Of a DNA stretch of 5,334 nt, positions 1 to 5,334 are shown in pieces. The DNA comes from Candidatus Thiodiazotropha taylori. Lineage in GTDB: Bacteria; Pseudomonadota; Gammaproteobacteria; Chromatiales; Chromatiaceae. The stretch covers positions 1-5,334 of the forward strand of contig JAHRHW010000322.1 in assembly GCA_019100305.1 (NCBI GenBank). Reading direction: 5' to 3'. Position 1 is the first letter of the stretch, and the number at the start of each line of letters is the position of its first letter. A program made the translations under genes and the position numbers. Below the pieces are notes generated by a model. The model had not been told where the DNA came from. It saw nothing but the letters and a program-made list of their open reading frames with translations, and ran no database searches.

Positions 1-262
1 CAAATGGCTGAAGGAGCAGGATCTCTGCATGGTGACCCTGTGGAATGGCACACCAATCATCGTCGAGCCACCGAAGTTTGTGGTACTGAGCGTTTCAGAC
101 ACCGACCCGGGGCTGAAAGGTGATACCTCTGGCAGTGGCGGTAAGCCGGCCACCCTGGAGACGGGTGCTGTGGTTCGTGTGCCGCTGTTCGTGCAGATTG
201 GCGAGTCGATCAAGGTGGATACCCGCACCGGCGAGTATGTCTCCCGGGCCAAGGACGAGTAG
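1..262 (+). CDS. efp: Elongation factor P, C-terminal part (5' end outside window)
   Basis: EF-P binds between the ribosomal P and E sites and helps peptide bonds form at polyproline stretches; it acts in the cytoplasm. The frame is open from position 2 and gives about 86 residues ending at TAG 260-262, roughly the last half of a protein usually near 188 residues. It covers the end of domain II (VTLWNGTPIIVEPP) and all of domain III (DTDPGLKGDT, then KPATLETGAVVRVPLFVQIG). The latter matches the EF-P family signature K-x-A-x4-G-x2-[LIV]-x-V-P-x2-[LIV]-x2-G. The end GEYVSR is also typical. The domain I loop with the modified lysine lies upstream of the window, so its state cannot be seen. The gene for the modifying enzyme EpmA follows after 20 bases, which points to an operon. 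An ATG at position 29 is internal and not the start. Confidence 0.96.
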   Translation, partial: KWLKEQDLCMVTLWNGTPIIVEPPKFVVLSVSDTDPGLKGDTSGSGGKPATLETGAVVRVPLFVQIGESIKVDTRTGEYVSRAKDE

Positions 263-282
263 TTCGATCTGATTTTCCTGCC

Positions 283-1263
283 ATGAGTCAACTGGATCAA
301 TGGCGGCCCTCAGCCACGCTTGGCATGATGCGCTGCCGGGCAAGCGTGCTGCGGGAGATCCGAGAGTTTTTCTGGCGGGCCGGGGTGCTCGAGGTCGAGA
401 CCCCGGTCTGTTCCCGTTTCGCCACCACCGATCCGGCCATCGACAGTTTCAAGACCCGCTACACTGGCCCGCAAGCCGCGCAAGGTCTTCCTCTCTACCT
501 GCAAACCTCTCCAGAGTTTCCGATGAAGCGTCTGCTGTGTGCCGACAGTGGGCCGATCTATCAGATCTGCAAAGTCTTCCGGGAAGGGGAGTTAGGCGAT
601 CGACACAATCCCGAGTTCACTCTGCTGGAGTGGTATCGGCCCGGATTTGACCACCACAAACTGATGCAGGAGGTGGCTGAGTTGGTCAACCTGCTCAGTG
701 ATGTTGTCCTCCCTGTGGAGCGCTTGAGTTATGCAGAGGCCTTTCAGCAAAGCCTGAAGGTGGATCCTCACAACGTCACCATTGAACAGTTGAGAACAGC
801 GGCCCTCGATCATCGTCTGCCCGGTGTCGAGGATCTGGTACTGGACCGGGATGGTTGGCTCAATCTGTTGCTGAGCCATCTGATCGAACCTGGCCTGGGT
901 CAGCAGAAGATGACCTTTCTGTATGACTATCCGGCCAGTCAGGCGGCATTGGCAAGAGTCAGTGGCGATTCACCCGCAGTGGCGGAACGCTTTGAGCTCT
1001 ATATCTCGGGGATTGAGATAGCCAATGGTTTTCACGAGTTGGATGATCCTGCAGAGCAGCAGCGTCGCTTCGAAAAGGATAATAACCAGCGCCTTGAAGC
1101 GGGGCGGCCAACTGTTCCCATGGATGAGTGGTTGTTGCAGGCGCTTAAGCAAGGTCTGCCTTCCTGTGCCGGGGTGGCACTGGGTGTCGATCGATTGATG
1201 ATGGTGTTGACGGGAAGTGACAACATCCGGGATGTGATCAGTTTCGATCTTGACCGGGCCTGA
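283..1263 (+). CDS. epmA: EF-P--(R)-beta-lysine ligase EpmA (PoxA/GenX/YjeA)
   Basis: EpmA is a class II lysyl-tRNA-synthetase paralogue that uses ATP to attach (R)-beta-lysine to the conserved lysine of EF-P. At 326 residues it is the usual length and is only a catalytic core, without the N-terminal anticodon-binding domain of LysRS. Visible landmarks are the motif 1 region GVLEVETP (34-41), motif 2 from FREGELG (99-105) through HNPEFTLLEWYRP (108-120), the stretch PASQAAL (217-223), GIEIANGFHEL (243-253), and motif 3 GVALGVDRL (297-305). Ala299 in motif 3 is where EpmA has Ala and LysRS has Gly; this residue is known to favour beta-lysine over alpha-lysine. The protein ends in DRA, as the E. 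coli protein does. The ATG at 283 gives the standard N-terminus (WRPSA); no strong Shine-Dalgarno precedes it, so translational coupling to efp 20 bases upstream is likely. EpmB, which makes beta-lysine, is not in the window; it often lies near efp. Confidence 0.97.
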   Translation: MSQLDQWRPSATLGMMRCRASVLREIREFFWRAGVLEVETPVCSRFATTDPAIDSFKTRYTGPQAAQGLPLYLQTSPEFPMKRLLCADSGPIYQICKVFREGELGDRHNPEFTLLEWYRPGFDHHKLMQEVAELVNLLSDVVLPVERLSYAEAFQQSLKVDPHNVTIEQLRTAALDHRLPGVEDLVLDRDGWLNLLLSHLIEPGLGQQKMTFLYDYPASQAALARVSGDSPAVAERFELYISGIEIANGFHELDDPAEQQRRFEKDNNQRLEAGRPTVPMDEWLLQALKQGLPSCAGVALGVDRLMMVLTGSDNIRDVISFDLDRA

Positions 1264-1322
1264 GTGCTATTCGCCAGACTTTGGACCGGGTGACGGGTTG
1301 CTCCAGTTTCAGCCGCCGGGTA

Positions 1323-1366
1323 AATAAAGAAGCCGATTGATTTCCAGTATGGTGCGCCTTTTTATT
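1323..1366 (+). terminator. Weak terminator-like hairpin after epmA
   Basis: The arms 1323-1333 and 1356-1366 can pair over 11 positions with one A-C mismatch and one G-T wobble, around a 22-base loop. The 3' arm contains TTTTTATT. The structure starts about 60 bases after the epmA stop. The stem is mostly A-T and the T-run is part of it rather than following it, so this is a poor intrinsic terminator; Rho-dependent termination is equally possible. Confidence 0.2.
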
Positions 1367-1488
1367 GGTTGCAGAGTGAACGCGACTCAATGAAACGGAT
1401 GGGCTGCCGTTTAATATCCTGGTCGCTATATCCCATACCGGATTGCCAGTTTTGTTTGCGCAATCTGGACTTGTGCAACTTCTGATTT

Positions 1489-1518
1489 CATTCACTTTTC
1501 TATACATTTCAGTGAATG
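1489..1518. promoter_or_regulatory. Perfect 8-bp inverted repeat upstream of the lipase gene, operator-like
   Basis: CATTCACT (1489-1496) and AGTGAATG (1511-1518) are exact reverse complements separated by 14 bases. Their centres are 22 bases apart, about two helical turns, as expected for a dimeric repressor or activator contacting one DNA face. The hexamer ATTTCA also repeats directly at 1485 and 1506. The spacer contains TATACA (1501-1506), which matches four of six -10 positions but has no good -35 partner. The repeat lies 70 bases before the lipase ATG. What is seen is the symmetry; a role as an operator is inference, and a chance repeat or mRNA hairpin is possible. Confidence 0.3.
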
Positions 1519-1576
1519 GCGGATTGATCGGTTCATCAGAGGCTCTGCGTTTCTTAATTCATAACAGGTACTGTGC

Positions 1577-1580
1577 AAGG
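1577..1580 (+). promoter_or_regulatory. Ribosome binding site that favours the lipase ATG at 1588
   Basis: AAGG lies seven bases before ATG 1588. An in-frame GTG at 1573 has only AGG four bases away, too close for good initiation. This favours the ATG start, which removes five residues from the longest possible reading frame. Confidence 0.5.
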
Positions 1581-1587
1581 TAATGCA

Positions 1588-2505
1588 ATGGCTTCTGAAA
1601 ACGACATCCGTAAGTTGAATGCTGAACGTATTGAGCTTCTGATCGATTGCAGTATCCAGGCCTATAACGCCCTGTCGGAAACTCAGATCGCTCGGTGTGC
1701 AGTGGACAAGGTAACCGCTCCTGCGGGCTTCGAGCTGATCGACTCCTGGAGTGGCGTGGATTCTCTGTTCGGGCGGGAGAAGACCGTTGAAACCTATGGC
1801 GTGGTGTTTCGTACCCGATCCGCCCCTTGGCGATATGTCTTTGCCTTCCGCGGTACCGACAGTGCACTCGACATGCTCGATGACTGTGGAGTGGAGCCGC
1901 AAGCTTTTGTTCCCTTTGAGTCGCATGCTGCGGTGCCCGATCAGGTCCGGGTCGAGTCGGGTTTCAACGATATCTACAGAAGCGGGAATGGATCTGTGGC
2001 TCCTATGCAGACTCAGCTGTTTGCCTTGATCGATCAATATCAGCACTCATCCCAACAGCCCAGTGAGATCTATATCACTGGGCACAGTCTGGGTGGCGCA
2101 CTCTGTCAGCTGTTTACTCTCGATCTGGCTCTCTCCAGACCTGATATCAGTGCTGAGAATATCAACTTTGCATCGCCCCGAGTGGGCAACAAGGCGTTTG
2201 TCGAGTTTTATGTTGCACAGTCTCACCATCCAACCCTGCGCGTGGTGAATGTGCATGATGCCGTTCCCCATATGCCGCCGACCGAGTTGGGTTTCAGACA
2301 CCATCCTTCAGCTTATCTGATCGCCTTTCACGCCACGGACATGCTCGGCAAATTGGATCTCAAGGTTGCCCATTCAAGCGATAACTACCAAGCGGTGATC
2401 CGCTGTGCTGACCGCAGCGGTGTCGGGGGTTGCAACAACAAGCAGTTACAGGTTACCGAGAATATCACGATCTGTTCTGAGCTGCCGGCAATGGAGGGTC
2501 ACTGA
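1588..2505 (+). CDS. Class 3 lipase (alpha/beta hydrolase, fungal-lipase-like)
   Basis: This 305-residue protein carries the hallmarks of the class 3 lipase family, which hydrolyses acyl esters of glycerides or phospholipids. Numbered from ATG 1588, the FRGTDS oxyanion segment is at 87-92, the nucleophile elbow GHSLGG at 165-170 with Ser167, the family-typical NFASPRVGNKAF at 193-204, and the DAVP segment with the likely acid Asp224 (HDAVPHMPP) follows. The likely catalytic His is His262 in AHSSDNY. All three triad residues are therefore present in the right order. The N-terminus is polar (MASENDIRKLNAE), with no signal peptide or membrane helix, so the protein is either cytoplasmic or exported by a signal-independent route. 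Beyond the triad, a tail of about 40 residues has three cysteines (273, 282, 296) and no known domain. The substrate cannot be told from sequence. GTG 1573 would add five residues. It precedes the papain-fold gene on the same strand by 274 bases. Confidence 0.9.
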   Translation: MASENDIRKLNAERIELLIDCSIQAYNALSETQIARCAVDKVTAPAGFELIDSWSGVDSLFGREKTVETYGVVFRTRSAPWRYVFAFRGTDSALDMLDDCGVEPQAFVPFESHAAVPDQVRVESGFNDIYRSGNGSVAPMQTQLFALIDQYQHSSQQPSEIYITGHSLGGALCQLFTLDLALSRPDISAENINFASPRVGNKAFVEFYVAQSHHPTLRVVNVHDAVPHMPPTELGFRHHPSAYLIAFHATDMLGKLDLKVAHSSDNYQAVIRCADRSGVGGCNNKQLQVTENITICSELPAMEGH

Positions 2506-2779
2506 ATAAAGCAGACTCGATCTGATCTCCCATGCGATAGGCTGGGTGAATCAGACCCACTTCGTATCACGGCCGATAGAAGAACACGGTAAGGCGGGAC
2601 ACTCTCAGTCATTAAGACATACACCATGATCCTGCATCGGGATGGGAGTGGCGAAAAATAGTCAAATCCTTCCTAAACTATCCGGAGCTATGGCCGCAAT
2701 GCTGACATGGCCTGAGGCTAGGAGCCCCCGACAAAGGGAGTTTCACCACCGCCATTTTTGTAATCCAAAGGAGATAGAT
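2506..2779 (+). other. Leader between the lipase and papain-fold hydrolase genes
   Basis: This 274-base stretch appears non-coding. The reading frame of the downstream gene stays open back to an ATG at 2642, but the 46 residues this would add look non-coding and that ATG has no ribosome binding site. Base pairing is possible in several places: TGGGT/ACCCA (2543-2547 with 2555-2559), and a 7-bp stem with one wobble joining 2600-2606 to 2644-2650, enclosing a small ATCC/GGAT hairpin (2629-2643). No T-run follows any of them. I do not recognise a known riboswitch class. Confidence 0.5.
2767..2773 (+). promoter_or_regulatory. Strong Shine-Dalgarno that fixes the papain-fold gene start
   Basis: AAAGGAG ends six bases before ATG 2780. 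It is the best ribosome binding site in the window and decides for the 238-residue start over the ATG at 2642, which would give 284 residues with no such site. Confidence 0.85.
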
Positions 2780-3496
2780 ATGGCGATAATGAAAGATCTG
2801 TTGGAAACCGCGGAAGAGGTTGCGGTCAAGTTGCATAAACAGCCGGAAAGTTACGATCCGGCAACGCTCAAAACGCTGGATGAAATGAGTCCGGCAATTA
2901 CCTGCGGGTCTGTCCTGCTGTGCAGCGGAACAGCGGCTGAGAGCCGTTTGATTGAAGAGGTGGACCATACCGATTTCAGCCATTCGGCAATGATTGTCCG
3001 TTTTCATGACGATCCCCAGCTCTATCTGTGGACTGCCGATACGGTGGATAAGATGGACGATCAGATCGACAAGGAGTCGGACCCGGATCATCCGGGGACC
3101 CATCTGCTGGTGCTCAGAGACTACCTGGCCAATCTGGATAAATACTATCCATCACCGGACGGTTCGAAATACCGTTTTGCCTTTGCCGGGCTGCAGGGTG
3201 TGGAGATCGATGAAAAACAACTCTGGTCAGTGATGTACGAATATGACGGTACCCCGTTTCCACCGACCAAACAGGAGTTCCTCCACTGGATAGAGGGGCA
3301 GGTGGATATCGATAGCGGTATGTTTAACTCATTTTGTGCCCAGATGGTGGCCAATACCTATCAGAAAATGGGTTGGCTGAAAACCGACCACCCACCCAAC
3401 CACTACAATCCCGGTTCATTTGCCAAGACCGAGTCAATCAACCGGGAACTGACTGGAAAGGTAACTCTTGAAAAACCCTATTATTTTAAACTCTGA
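2780..3496 (+). CDS. Probable permuted papain-fold (YiiX/LRAT-like NlpC/P60) cysteine hydrolase
   Basis: The 238-residue protein has the layout of circularly permuted NlpC/P60 enzymes, in which the catalytic His precedes the Cys. A GSVLLCSG segment (43-50) resembles the family's Gly-Asp-(I/V)-(I/V) opening strand. It is followed by the His motif DFSHSAMIV (65-73, His68) and the next strand LYLWTADT (81-88). The C-terminal helix FNSFCAQMVANTYQKMGWL (182-200) offers Cys186 as nucleophile. Relatives act on peptides, amides or lipid acyl groups (YiiX/YebB, LRAT and H-Rev107 types), so the reaction cannot be assigned. No signal peptide, lipobox or membrane helix is visible; the N-terminus forms a probable amphipathic helix (about 1-20). 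The insert between the two motifs is acidic (DDQIDKESDPD). It sits between a lipase and a diguanylate cyclase, each with its own leader, so an operon is not evident. The fold call rests on motif reading alone; an unrelated hypothetical protein remains possible. Confidence 0.72.
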   Translation: MAIMKDLLETAEEVAVKLHKQPESYDPATLKTLDEMSPAITCGSVLLCSGTAAESRLIEEVDHTDFSHSAMIVRFHDDPQLYLWTADTVDKMDDQIDKESDPDHPGTHLLVLRDYLANLDKYYPSPDGSKYRFAFAGLQGVEIDEKQLWSVMYEYDGTPFPPTKQEFLHWIEGQVDIDSGMFNSFCAQMVANTYQKMGWLKTDHPPNHYNPGSFAKTESINRELTGKVTLEKPYYFKL

Positions 3497-3549
3497 CAGA
3501 TGATTGGAGAGAACGGTTTGTTACTCGATCAATCGGTTGATGCAGAGTT

Positions 3550-3568
3550 AGGCAATGTTTCAGTGCCT
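3550..3568 (+). terminator. Small hairpin after the papain-fold gene, possible terminator
   Basis: AGGCA (3550-3554) pairs with TGCCT (3564-3568). After one A-G mismatch, TG pairs with CA around a TTT loop. It starts 53 bases after the stop codon. No T-run follows, so it is at best a weak or Rho-assisted terminator. The rest of the 3497-3701 gap shows only a 5-bp ATCAA/TTGAT hairpin near 3530 and an AT-rich run (3653-3680) where a promoter for the next gene could lie; no clear -35/-10 pair was found. Confidence 0.2.
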
Positions 3569-3701
3569 CTCTGACTGGGCGCTTGATGAGTGACTCGTTA
3601 CCTATCCAAGGAAGTGCTTTTCAACTAAGATGCGATCAAGCGAGGGATGCGCTTTGTTGTTAAGTTGCGTTTTATTTACTCAAGAGTAAACCTGACCTCG
3701 C

Positions 3702-4874
3702 ATGACACTCGATATTCCATCCATCTATTTCGTCAGCATCGTCACCAATCTGTCGATGACAGTTGCGGTGATGATTGTTGCGCTACGCCAATCCATACCC
3801 GGCTTGAAGTTGCTGGCGTGGGGTTTGGTAACCAATAGTGGGTACTATCTGGTGCTGGGTGCGAAAGGGGTACTTCCCGATCTGCTGGCGATCAGTGTTG
3901 GTAATATGCTGGGGGCGCTGACTCTGACCCTGGTCTTGAAAGCGGTGCTCAGCAGTCGGCGGGCGCAGATGGAGCCGGTACTCTACATCACGCCGGTTGT
4001 TCTGATGCTGGTCGTCAGTCTGATACTGATTGATGACAGGCACTCAAGGTTGATCATTGCTTCATTCATCATCAGTTATCAGATCGCGCTGATTCTCTGG
4101 GCGCTGGTGAGACCGGGCAATACCTTTGTCGGGCGGGGCAGAATGATCATGTCCCTTGCCTGTGTTGTCGGCATGCTGACCATGGCCTATCGGGGAGTCT
4201 CATTCCTGGTAGGCTGGCATGAAGTGACGCCCTTTCAATCCAGGGATGCTTTGACAACCCTGTTCTACATGATCAACTACTTGGGAATGTTCTTTCTCGC
4301 CTTCGGTTTTGTGCTGTCAACCGTGGAGCAGGGTGCCGAGCAGAATCGCAGAATGGCGTTGATCGATCCGCTGACCAGTCTGTTCAATCGTCGTGCCCTG
4401 TTTGAGTCGATGGACAAGCTGTTTACCAAAGCGGAAGCGGACGGCCAGCCATTGAGTCTGATGATCATCGATGTCGATCTGTTCAAACAGGTCAATGATC
4501 GTTATGGCCACCAGGTCGGCGATCTTGTCCTGAAGCGGGTTGCGAATACCATCAAGGGACGTCTGCGCCAGGAGGACATCGTCGGTCGTATCGGTGGTGA
4601 AGAGTTTCTCGCCGTATTGCCCGATACGCCGCCCGAGGGTGCGATCGGGCTGGCGGAAGAGTTACGCGAGACCATGGCGGCAGAATCGATCGTATTCAAA
4701 GAAGAGACAATTCAGGTGACCATCAGCGTCGGACTCTACAGCTCGGTCAGCCTGGCCTCCTCACAAACCCCGGATTCGGTCATCGCCTCAGCGGACAAGG
4801 CGCTCTATCGAGCCAAAACCAATGGTCGCAATCGGGTTGAGGTGCACAAAGTGATGGCAGCGATTTCAGCTTGA
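3702..4874 (+). CDS. Membrane diguanylate cyclase with 7-helix N-terminal sensor and GGEEF domain
   Basis: The enzyme condenses two GTP into cyclic di-GMP, the second messenger controlling biofilm and motility; it sits in the inner membrane with its catalytic domain in the cytoplasm. Of 390 residues, about 1-207 contain seven hydrophobic segments (near 7-28, 36-54, 58-81, 92-110, 115-136, 146-170 and 184-207), an integral sensor I cannot match to a named family. A short linker (208-219) leads to the GGDEF domain (220-386). There the family landmarks are intact: DPLTSLFNRR (222-231), IDVDLFKQVNDRYGH (256-270) with metal- and GTP-binding Asp257, Asn265 and Asp266, and the active loop GGEEF (298-302). 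The primary inhibitory site RxxD (RQED, 289-292) stands the canonical five residues before the loop, so product inhibition is expected. No EAL domain is present. The start ATG 3702 has a weak ribosome site, but a TGA three codons upstream rules out a longer form. Its 3' end converges on the next gene with 21 bases between. Confidence 0.95.
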   Translation: MTLDIPSIYFVSIVTNLSMTVAVMIVALRQSIPGLKLLAWGLVTNSGYYLVLGAKGVLPDLLAISVGNMLGALTLTLVLKAVLSSRRAQMEPVLYITPVVLMLVVSLILIDDRHSRLIIASFIISYQIALILWALVRPGNTFVGRGRMIMSLACVVGMLTMAYRGVSFLVGWHEVTPFQSRDALTTLFYMINYLGMFFLAFGFVLSTVEQGAEQNRRMALIDPLTSLFNRRALFESMDKLFTKAEADGQPLSLMIIDVDLFKQVNDRYGHQVGDLVLKRVANTIKGRLRQEDIVGRIGGEEFLAVLPDTPPEGAIGLAEELRETMAAESIVFKEETIQVTISVGLYSSVSLASSQTPDSVIASADKALYRAKTNGRNRVEVHKVMAAISA

Positions 4875-4895
4875 TTCCCTGACAGTTAACAGGCC

Positions 4896-5334
4896 CTAGA
4901 CCCCCATCTTGAAGTGAATGCTCCCGCCCCGCTCTATGTAGTTGTGCTGTGGATGGTTGTATTGCTGATCCTCTCTTGTCGTATGATAGAAGGAGAGGTC
5001 TGCGGTGATATTCCTAACCACCGGCATGGAGAGTGAAATGGTCCATTTGTCTTCATCCCGTTTGTTGTTATAGGGGCCGAAACCCCCAAGAATGGCTGCA
5101 TACAGCGGATCGGCAATACGCGCATTGGCCTTATGCTTGGATTTGACATTCTCAACGGTCAGACTCCACTCCTCCCGGCCTATTCCGATACTCAACCGAT
5201 TACTCTCTATCTTTTCGGTCAGGTTTTCGGTCGCTGGAAGGTAGGGGCGTCCCCTTTTTTTGGTTTGTGTTTCTCCTTTTTTCTGTCTGTAAAGTCGCAG
5301 TCATCAGTACACCTCTACCAAGAGTTGTATTTAT
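4896..5334 (-). CDS. C-terminal part of a probable outer-membrane beta-barrel protein, apparently frameshifted; 5' end outside window
   Basis: Read from the right edge, one frame gives 44 codons (INTTLGRGVLMTATLQTE...) before stopping at 5200-5202. The frame one base further on is open from 5300 to the TAG at 4896-4898 (134 residues). Joined, the two read as continuous amphipathic strands separated by polar turns: GRGVLMTATLQTE, then NRLSIGIGREEWSLTVENV, DKWTISLSMPVVRNITADL and GGSIHFKMGV at the C-terminus. This alternating pattern is typical of beta-barrel porins and surface proteins, though the last residue is Val rather than the usual Phe. I do not recognise the family. The break lies between 5203 and 5300, where there are A6 and A7 runs on the coding strand; removing one base would join the halves. 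A sequencing error, a real pseudogene and phase variation are all possible. A separate 99-residue protein from TTG 5195 is less likely, as it lacks a ribosome binding site. Confidence 0.5.
5251..5261 (-). repeat. Homopolymer tract (A7 then G4 on the coding strand), likely frameshift site
   Basis: On the minus strand an A7 run is followed directly by G4, between the two halves of the beta-barrel reading frame. Loss of one A or one G here would restore a single frame. A second run, A6 at 5277-5282, lies 15 bases upstream on the coding strand and could equally be the site. Confidence 0.4.

Larger units (their letters stand above)
1264..1587. other. Non-coding interval between epmA and the lipase gene
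   Basis: This 324-base gap holds no convincing gene. A reverse-strand open frame covering 1238-1507 overlaps the end of epmA, has no ribosome binding site and gives a protein without recognisable features. Two small structures are listed separately: a weak hairpin running into a T-rich arm (1323-1366) and an 8-bp inverted repeat (1489-1518). The interval is more AT-rich near the lipase start, as a promoter region would be, but I found no well-spaced sigma-70 -35/-10 pair. Confidence 0.7.

Noticed and set aside
1238..1507. 89-codon reverse-strand frame between epmA and the lipase
   Set aside because: It overlaps the epmA 3' end and the inverted repeat, lacks a ribosome binding site, and shows no domain, signal peptide or membrane segment.
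1492..2046. 184-codon reverse-strand open frame across the lipase gene
   Set aside because: It is antisense to a clearly coding lipase frame with intact catalytic motifs, has no recognisable domain, and its composition is that of a shadow frame.
1588..2505. Lipase as a type VI secretion effector
   Set aside because: No VgrG, PAAR, Hcp, adaptor or immunity gene is visible in the window; the lipase fold and lack of a signal peptide alone do not support it.
2694..2719. Direct repeat of ATGGCC
   Set aside because: Only six bases and two copies; this is expected by chance and shows no mobile-element context.
2642..2779. 46-residue N-terminal extension of the papain-fold protein from ATG 2642
   Set aside because: There is no ribosome binding site at 2642, a very strong one serves ATG 2780, and the added residues look like translated non-coding DNA.
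2678..3103. 141-codon reverse-strand open frame opposite the papain-fold gene
   Set aside because: The forward frame has a strong ribosome binding site and family-like motifs; the reverse product has no recognisable features.
4875..4895. CCTG...CAGG with a GTTAAC core as a bidirectional terminator between the converging genes
   Set aside because: The possible stem is only four base pairs and there is no T-run on either side.

Overview
The window reads as a stretch of a gammaproteobacterial chromosome of moderate GC content. The clearest evidence is the adjacent pair efp (3' end only) and epmA. The proteins they encode closely resemble the enterobacterial EF-P and EpmA in motifs, length and C-terminal residues. 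The remaining genes (a class 3 lipase, a permuted papain-fold hydrolase, a membrane diguanylate cyclase and part of a probable outer-membrane beta-barrel) fit a free-living or host-associated Gram-negative. I cannot name the genus.

Layout. Positions 1-262 hold the C-terminal part of elongation factor P. Positions 283-1263 hold EpmA, the ligase that puts beta-lysine on EF-P, probably in the same operon. A 324-base non-coding stretch (1264-1587) follows, with one weak terminator-like hairpin and an 8-bp perfect inverted repeat upstream of the next gene. Positions 1588-2505 encode a cytoplasmic-looking class 3 (alpha/beta hydrolase) lipase with a complete Ser-Asp-His triad. After a 274-base leader, positions 2780-3496 encode a protein that looks like a circularly permuted NlpC/P60 (YiiX/LRAT-like) cysteine hydrolase. 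Its start is fixed by a strong Shine-Dalgarno sequence. After another 205 non-coding bases, positions 3702-4874 encode a seven-helix membrane diguanylate cyclase with an intact GGEEF active site and an RxxD inhibitory site. Converging on it from the other strand, from 5334 down to 4896, is the 3' end of a gene that reads like an outer-membrane beta-barrel. It appears broken by a single-base frameshift near two A-runs.

How they relate. efp and epmA form one functional unit (translation rescue at polyproline stretches). The lipase and the papain-fold hydrolase share a strand and lie next to each other, but each has its own leader. A shared role in acyl-lipid turnover is possible but is inference. 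The diguanylate cyclase is an autonomous c-di-GMP source with an unidentified membrane sensor. I found no RNA genes, CRISPR array, insertion sequence or attachment site. Nothing here amounts to a clearly new system. The items most worth a second look are the frameshifted beta-barrel, the lipase/papain-fold pair and the inverted repeat upstream of the lipase.
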